64,000 nt of DNA from JAJFKB01 sp965230515 (lineage in GTDB: Bacteria; Pseudomonadota; Gammaproteobacteria; Pseudomonadales; IMCC2047): NCBI GenBank assembly GCA_965230515.1, contig OZ246007.1, forward strand, positions 992,001 to 1,056,000. The letters run 5' to 3'. The notes beneath the pieces were generated by a model. That model saw nothing but the letters and a program-made list of their open reading frames with translations, ran no database searches and had not been told where the DNA came from. Below are positions 60,027-64,000 of this stretch, one piece after another (within the stretch, counting starts at the first letter, position 1; every line of letters starts with the position of its first letter). Position numbers and translations under genes: made by a program.

Positions 60027-61599
60027 AAGCCTTCTCTCCATACTGCTCACGCAACTCTCGCTTGAGAATCTTGCCGTTGGGGTTTCTGGGCAATTGCCCG
60101 ATAAACACCAGATCGACAATGCGCTGCTGTTTACCTACCCGTTCATTGCACCACGCCCTGATCTTCTGAGGATCCTCATCCTGTGAGCCCTGCTCGGGCA
60201 CCACAAATGCCACCGGCGTTTCTCCCCAGCGACGGCTGCTTGCCCCGATCACGGCAACCTCATTAACCGCAGGATGTTTGATCAGTACCGCTTCAATATC
60301 CTGCGGATAGATATTCTGGCCTCCCGAAAGAATCATATCCTTCTTGCGGTCAACGATATAAAGATACCCCTGATCATCCAGTCGTCCGATATCCCCTGAA
60401 CGCAGCCATTGCCGGCCACGCTCATCCATCCAGATCGCTTCGCGGGTCGCCTCCGGACGATTCAGATAACCGGGCATACTGATCCGTCCCCGCGAGACAA
60501 TTTCACCACTGGTGCCAGCTGCGACCGGCCGATCATCATCACCAACAATACAGATATCCGTGCCGATCAAAGGCTTGCCAACGGACGCCCACCGTCCCTC
60601 GGCTTCTTCCGGCTCCAGTGTTGTGATAATACCTTCGGTCAATCCATACAACTCAACGATACCGCAGGGGAAAACATCAAAAATATCCTGCTTAAGCTGT
60701 TCGAACAGTGGCGAACCACAGGCCATCATGGCATGCATTGATGAAACATCTCGCGGTGCTTTTCGGTAGGTTTCCACCACACGCTGAAACTGAATGGGCA
60801 CCATCGCCGTATGGGTCACCTTCTCCCGCTCCACCGTCTCGAGAAACAGTTCAGCATCAAATTGGGTATGAATAATGAGAGTGCCCCCGGCCAGTACCGT
60901 ACTCAACATAGCCACCCAGGATATGTTCGAATAAAGCCCTATGGTCAGCAAAGTACGCGCACCTCCGTGATAGCGCAAAGCAATTGCCAGATCGTAGGCC
61001 CAATCCCTGCGCCCCCGGTGAGTATGGACAATCCCTTTGGGCAGGCCCGTAGTGCCGGAACTGTAGATCACATTCAGGTAATCATCGGGTTGAATTGCCA
61101 CATTCGGATCCGAGTTTGTTGCTCCTGCCAACATATCCTCATAAGGTATCCAGCCCTTGGCAACCGCTGTCCCATTTTCACCTTTAGCTGCAATACACAC
61201 TGTTCCCAAAGGAGAGGGAAACGCCTCCCTTACACCGTCGATACGCAGCTGCTGCTCCGTGGTCACGACAATAAATTTAGCCGCGGCATCCTCAATCATA
61301 CCGGCTAACGCCTCATCGGGTACCGACAGATTTAAGGGTACCGAAACACCACCGGCGGCCATGACACCAAACAGCGTTTCAAGCATCGGTAAACCGTTGC
61401 TCATCAAAACAATAACGGTATCACCTTTTTGCAGGCCCAGCGCAATCAGCCCATTTGCGACCGTATTTATATTCGCACCAAATTCGGTCCAGGTTAATCG
61501 CTTAGCCCCACAAATTGCTGCCTCTTTCGGTCCCAACCATTTACTGTGCAGCGCGATAATTTCCGGCAACAGGGGAGTCGGGGACTCAATCTCATTCAC
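60019..61599 (-). CDS. Acyl-CoA synthetase (AMP-forming ligase)
   Basis: This 526-residue ANL-superfamily enzyme activates a carboxylic acid as its CoA thioester. It has the P-loop-like YSSGTTGLPKGIVHTHRG near residue 165, IVELYGLTEGI near residue 300, WLRSGDIGRLDDQGYLYIVDRKKD (split across residues 400-420) and the catalytic Lys in PRNPNGKILKRELR near residue 508. The start is the GTG at 61599, preceded by GGAGG at 9 nt; the frame opens 41 codons further upstream without family similarity. It is the first gene of an operon with the alpha/beta-hydrolase. A candidate regulated promoter lies at 61651-61680. The acid substrate is not predictable. Confidence 0.93.
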   Translation of the reverse strand: MNEIESPTPLLPEIIALHSKWLGPKEAAICGAKRLTWTEFGANINTVANGLIALGLQKGDTVIVLMSNGLPMLETLFGVMAAGGVSVPLNLSVPDEALAGMIEDAAAKFIVVTTEQQLRIDGVREAFPSPLGTVCIAAKGENGTAVAKGWIPYEDMLAGATNSDPNVAIQPDDYLNVIYSSGTTGLPKGIVHTHRGRRDWAYDLAIALRYHGGARTLLTIGLYSNISWVAMLSTVLAGGTLIIHTQFDAELFLETVEREKVTHTAMVPIQFQRVVETYRKAPRDVSSMHAMMACGSPLFEQLKQDIFDVFPCGIVELYGLTEGIITTLEPEEAEGRWASVGKPLIGTDICIVGDDDRPVAAGTSGEIVSRGRISMPGYLNRPEATREAIWMDERGRQWLRSGDIGRLDDQGYLYIVDRKKDMILSGGQNIYPQDIEAVLIKHPAVNEVAVIGASSRRWGETPVAFVVPEQGSQDEDPQKIRAWCNERVGKQQRIVDLVFIGQLPRNPNGKILKRELREQYGEKAYD

Positions 61600-61650
61600 A
61601 CTTGCTATCCTCCAGGTTATCAGGATATTCATTCCTGTCAGCAGATCACA

Positions 61651-61680
61651 CAGTAATTCAACAATTGTTGAATTGTCAAG
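61651..61680 (-). promoter_or_regulatory. Ligase-operon promoter with operator A in the spacer
   Basis: On the minus strand a consensus -35 TTGACA (61680-61675) is followed one base later by the palindrome TTCAACAATTGTTGAA (61673-61658) and then by a -10-like TACTGT (61656-61651) with an 18-base spacer. The palindrome extends to 20 bp (61656-61675). Binding there would block RNA polymerase. Confidence 0.7.
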
Positions 61681-61839
61681 ATGCAAATGATGTAAGAGGA
61701 ATAATTGCCCTGACCAAAGCACCTAATGAATGGCGTAAAGATTGGGTCGCCGACAGTTTTTTAATTGACCTCGCCACCATCAGAAAGAAATCCAGGCAGC
61801 TTTTAGTCATGCACACGAACAACGACTTTCTAACAACGC

Positions 61840-61868
61840 TTGACTTTTCAACATTTGTTGAATATCTT
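61840..61868 (+). promoter_or_regulatory. TonB-receptor promoter with operator B in the spacer
   Basis: On the plus strand TTGACT (61840-61845) is followed one base later by TTCAACATTTGTTGAA (61847-61862) and TATCTT (61863-61868), with a 17-base spacer. This repeats the layout of the divergent ligase promoter: same -35, same one-base gap, same palindrome arms. Confidence 0.7.
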
Positions 61869-61870
61869 AT

Positions 61871-61904
61871 CCCTCTAATTTCAACGTCTGTTGAAATTAG
61901 AGGG
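61871..61904. promoter_or_regulatory. Operator C inside a perfect 34-bp hairpin
   Basis: CCCTCTAATTTCAAC (61871-61885), a four-base loop and the exact inverse complement (61890-61904) form a perfect 15-bp stem. Its centre TTCAACGTCTGTTGAA (61880-61895) is a third copy of the TTCAAC-N4-GTTGAA motif. It lies just downstream of the predicted receptor start site. The rest of the region up to 62034 holds no other gene. Confidence 0.65.
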
Positions 61905-62034
61905 TGCAGTTTAGAATATTGGCTTATAACATGCATTTACGGGAGACAATATAAATCGCTGCTTCCACATACAGGGGGCCGGCCGGATAATCTGGCGGGC
62001 GAGTCCAATTTCATGGCTCGAAAACAGGTGCACT

Positions 62035-64000
62035 ATGAACATTTTAAAATTTAGCAGGAAGCCTCTTGCGACCATCATCACAATACTTGGCGGTACCACT
62101 CTGCCAGGGGGCATGGTCGCAGCAGATGGGGGTGGAACCAGTCTGGAAGAGATTGTAGTAACCGCACAAAAACGCGCGCAGAACCAGCAGGAAGTCCCGG
62201 TTTCGATAACCGCCTTTAATGCCCTTGAACTAGAAAACAAAGGCGTCACCAGCATTATAGATCTGGAGAAAAGTTCACCTAATACGCAACTGCGCGCAAG
62301 TCGTGCAACAAATTCAACACTCACTGCCTACATTCGTGGTGTGGGACAACAGGACCCACTCTGGGGCTTTGAACCCGGCGTTGGTGTTTACGTTGATGAC
62401 GTCTACTATGCCCGCCCTCAAGCGGCGGTATTGGATGTCTTTGATGTCGAAAGAATTGAAGTGCTGCGAGGCCCGCAGGGTACGCTCTACGGCAAAAATA
62501 CCGTCGGCGGCGCGCTCAAATATATCACCAGAAAAATGTCAGGAGATGCGTCTGCAAAAATCAAGCTTGCAGTGGGCACCGAGAATCAGCGTGACATCAT
62601 GCTATCCGGTCAGCTGCCCGTGATTGAGGATCAGCTGTTTATCGGTGCCGCTATTGCCAAAATGGATCGTGACGGTTTTGGCGACGTTGCCACCGGCTAC
62701 GATATCGCCACCGGCACCTTTAATGATAGTGAGGAGAATTACGACAAGGATGTTCTGGTCTATCGATTCAGCGTTGAATACAGCCCTACTGACAAGCTGT
62801 TTTTACGGTTTGCGGCGGACAAAACTGATGACGAATCCAACCAGCGCTGCGGCTCACAATCGAGTCAGACTGTGCTGACACATCCGGCAACCGGAGAGCT
62901 GTTTCTGGCTTCCAGTGATCCCTATGACGGCGCCTGCGGGACCTCACATAAATCCAATGTCGAGAACGAGGGCTTCTCATTCACGGCCCAATACGAGATC
63001 AGCGAAGCACTTTCGATCAAATATGTGTATGCCGATCGCGAAGGTGAAACCCAACAGTTTATCGATTTCGAGTCCACACCTCTCGATGCATTTGATGTTC
63101 CCGCGAAATACTCAGACGATCAGCAGTCCCACGAACTGCAGGTCAACTATTCCGCCGAACGATTCAACCTGGTGGGCGGTATTTACTACTTTGAAGGAAA
63201 CTCTGCCGGTGCATTTGACGTGGTACTTAACAACTCGCCCTTTATGGATGGCAGTCATTTTGACCTGGCGATCGGTGGCGATGTCGATACCGAGAGCCTC
63301 TCAGGCTACCTCAACGGCAGCTTTGATCTGACCGACACAATCACGATCACGGCGGGCGCACGTATCACCCGGGATGACAAGAATTCCAATATTCAACGAA
63401 TATCCTATATCACCGGCAACTCCTTCCCCTACACCACCACCCAGGGCACCGCATTTACCTTCGGCAACCCGGCAAACGATCTGTTTCTCGGAGCCGCAAC
63501 GGATATCAGTGACGACGATGCGGATGACAGCTGGAGCGAGGTCAGCCCGTCGATCAAGATCGACTGGAAAGTAACCGAGGATATTATGCTCTATATCAGC
63601 TACGCCGAGGGCTTTAAGTCAGGCGGGTTCGATATGCGCGGTAATGCCGCACTCAACCCGAACGTGGCCAATGGTTATGATCCGGAAACCGTTGAAACAT
63701 GGGAAATCGGCATTAAGAGCCAATTGTTTAATGACCGGTTACGCTTAAATGTGGCCCTGTTTGATATGGACTACGACGATATGCAGCTCACAGTGCAAAC
63801 CTCGCAGCCACCACCGGTGTTCTTTTCTTCAGATGTCGTCAATGCCGGTACCGCTGAGATCAAGGGGTTTGAAATTGAAGCATTGGCGCAACTGACTCCC
63901 GCTTTTAGCAGTTCATTATCGGTGGGTCACATGAATGCCGAGTTGATTGAAGTCATTTCCGGTGGTGTTGATGTCTCGGATACCTGGGAGATGCTGAATG
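62035..64000 (+). CDS. TonB-dependent receptor (partial, 3' end outside window)
   Basis: At least 655 residues are present, open to the right edge. The N-terminus has a signal-type segment (residues 8-26), a TonB box (LEEIVVTAQKRAQNQQEVPVS abridged), the plug (ALELENKGVTSIIDLEKSSPN in outline, AYIRGVGQQDPLWGFEPG, VYVDDVYYARPQ, ERIEVLRGPQGTLYGKNTVGGAL) and barrel strands after about residue 175. The AQKRxQxxQEVPxS start and YGKNTVGG plug are typical of the large group of sphingomonad/marine-gammaproteobacterial receptors linked to uptake of steroids, aromatic compounds or other hydrophobic substrates rather than siderophores. AGG lies 6 nt before the ATG. It is divergent from the acyl-CoA ligase operon and shares its operator motif, supporting a catabolic role. 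Confidence 0.93.
   Translation, partial: MNILKFSRKPLATIITILGGTTLPGGMVAADGGGTSLEEIVVTAQKRAQNQQEVPVSITAFNALELENKGVTSIIDLEKSSPNTQLRASRATNSTLTAYIRGVGQQDPLWGFEPGVGVYVDDVYYARPQAAVLDVFDVERIEVLRGPQGTLYGKNTVGGALKYITRKMSGDASAKIKLAVGTENQRDIMLSGQLPVIEDQLFIGAAIAKMDRDGFGDVATGYDIATGTFNDSEENYDKDVLVYRFSVEYSPTDKLFLRFAADKTDDESNQRCGSQSSQTVLTHPATGELFLASSDPYDGACGTSHKSNVENEGFSFTAQYEISEALSIKYVYADREGETQQFIDFESTPLDAFDVPAKYSDDQQSHELQVNYSAERFNLVGGIYYFEGNSAGAFDVVLNNSPFMDGSHFDLAIGGDVDTESLSGYLNGSFDLTDTITITAGARITRDDKNSNIQRISYITGNSFPYTTTQGTAFTFGNPANDLFLGAATDISDDDADDSWSEVSPSIKIDWKVTEDIMLYISYAEGFKSGGFDMRGNAALNPNVANGYDPETVETWEIGIKSQLFNDRLRLNVALFDMDYDDMQLTVQTSQPPPVFFSSDVVNAGTAEIKGFEIEALAQLTPAFSSSLSVGHMNAELIEVISGGVDVSDTWEMLN

Noticed and set aside
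1..64000. CRISPR arrays, tRNA or rRNA genes, prophage or intact insertion sequences
   Set aside because: Looked for on both strands by eye; no regular spacer-repeat pattern, cloverleaf, rRNA-like block, phage module or transposase gene was seen.

Overview
The window is a chromosomal segment of a motile, respiring gammaproteobacterium. Its gene order gloA-argG-motY-pyrC-rnt-peroxiredoxin-grxD-argF matches, as I recall it, the Pseudomonas aeruginosa PA3524-PA3537 neighbourhood. Other content points to a marine relative in the Pseudomonadales/Cellvibrionales area: three TonB-dependent receptors, a RegB/RegA-type (RoxS/RoxR) redox two-component system, NnrS, and a steroid/aromatic-type receptor next to an acyl-CoA ligase. 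The species cannot be named from the sequence. I see no rRNA, tRNA, CRISPR array, prophage or intact insertion sequence. Most of the window is dense core genome.

Layout. 1-1170: yciO (partial) and rnm (yciV), divergent from a vitamin B12 block. 1208-6387: promoter, cobalamin riboswitch with a terminator-like platform, btuB-like receptor, cobO, cobQ, a 170-bp inverted-repeat element, and a cobC-like phosphatase. 6533-8815: yciB, yciI, an SH3/coiled-coil membrane protein and a secreted cyclophilin. 9208-12178: pntAB. 12223-20564: gloA, argG, motY, pyrC, rnt, a 2-Cys peroxiredoxin, grxD, a second inverted-repeat element, argD and argF. 20787-25494: an HDOD protein, a GNAT, a metallo-beta-lactamase-fold enzyme and tex. 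25781-28316: a zinc-type (ZnuD-like) TonB receptor with a small exported protein. 29179-32517: a three-gene amidoligase-type operon (retropepsin-like 'zinc protease', inactive transglutaminase/7TM protein, ATP-grasp ligase). 32569-41957: AsmA-like protein, GNAT, PilZ protein, M48 lipoprotein, ferritin-like protein, NnrS and a large GGDEF-EAL protein. 42088-46524: a 35-codon Cys-rich gene, a gamma-glutamyltranspeptidase, and a GCS2 ligase translationally coupled to an aspartoacylase-like deacylase. 46527-54150: hisC, roxR-roxS, a small membrane protein, bioA, cysH, a membrane-anchored HDOD protein and a GlsB/YeaQ protein. 54160-59129: an RND pump with its adaptor and an O-methyltransferase. 59160-64000: a hydrolase and acyl-CoA ligase operon divergent from a TonB receptor that runs off the window.

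How it fits together. The B12 block couples riboswitch-controlled uptake to adenosylation and late corrinoid assembly. Two separate loci (29-32.5 kb and 42.3-46.5 kb) carry the gene types that comparative genomics links to synthesis, trimming and removal of glutamate or short peptide tags. Several intergenic regions carry perfect or near-perfect Anr/FNR boxes (TTGAT-N4-ATCAA). One sits in the usual class II spacing ahead of the 35-codon Cys-rich gene, which with RoxSR and NnrS suggests an oxygen or redox response.

The most striking regulatory structure is the 61600-62034 divergent region. Two back-to-back promoters each carry a TTCAAC-N4-GTTGAA palindrome exactly one base after the -35 hexamer, and a third copy lies downstream inside a 34-bp hairpin. 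This suggests one unseen repressor controlling both the acyl-CoA ligase operon and the receptor.
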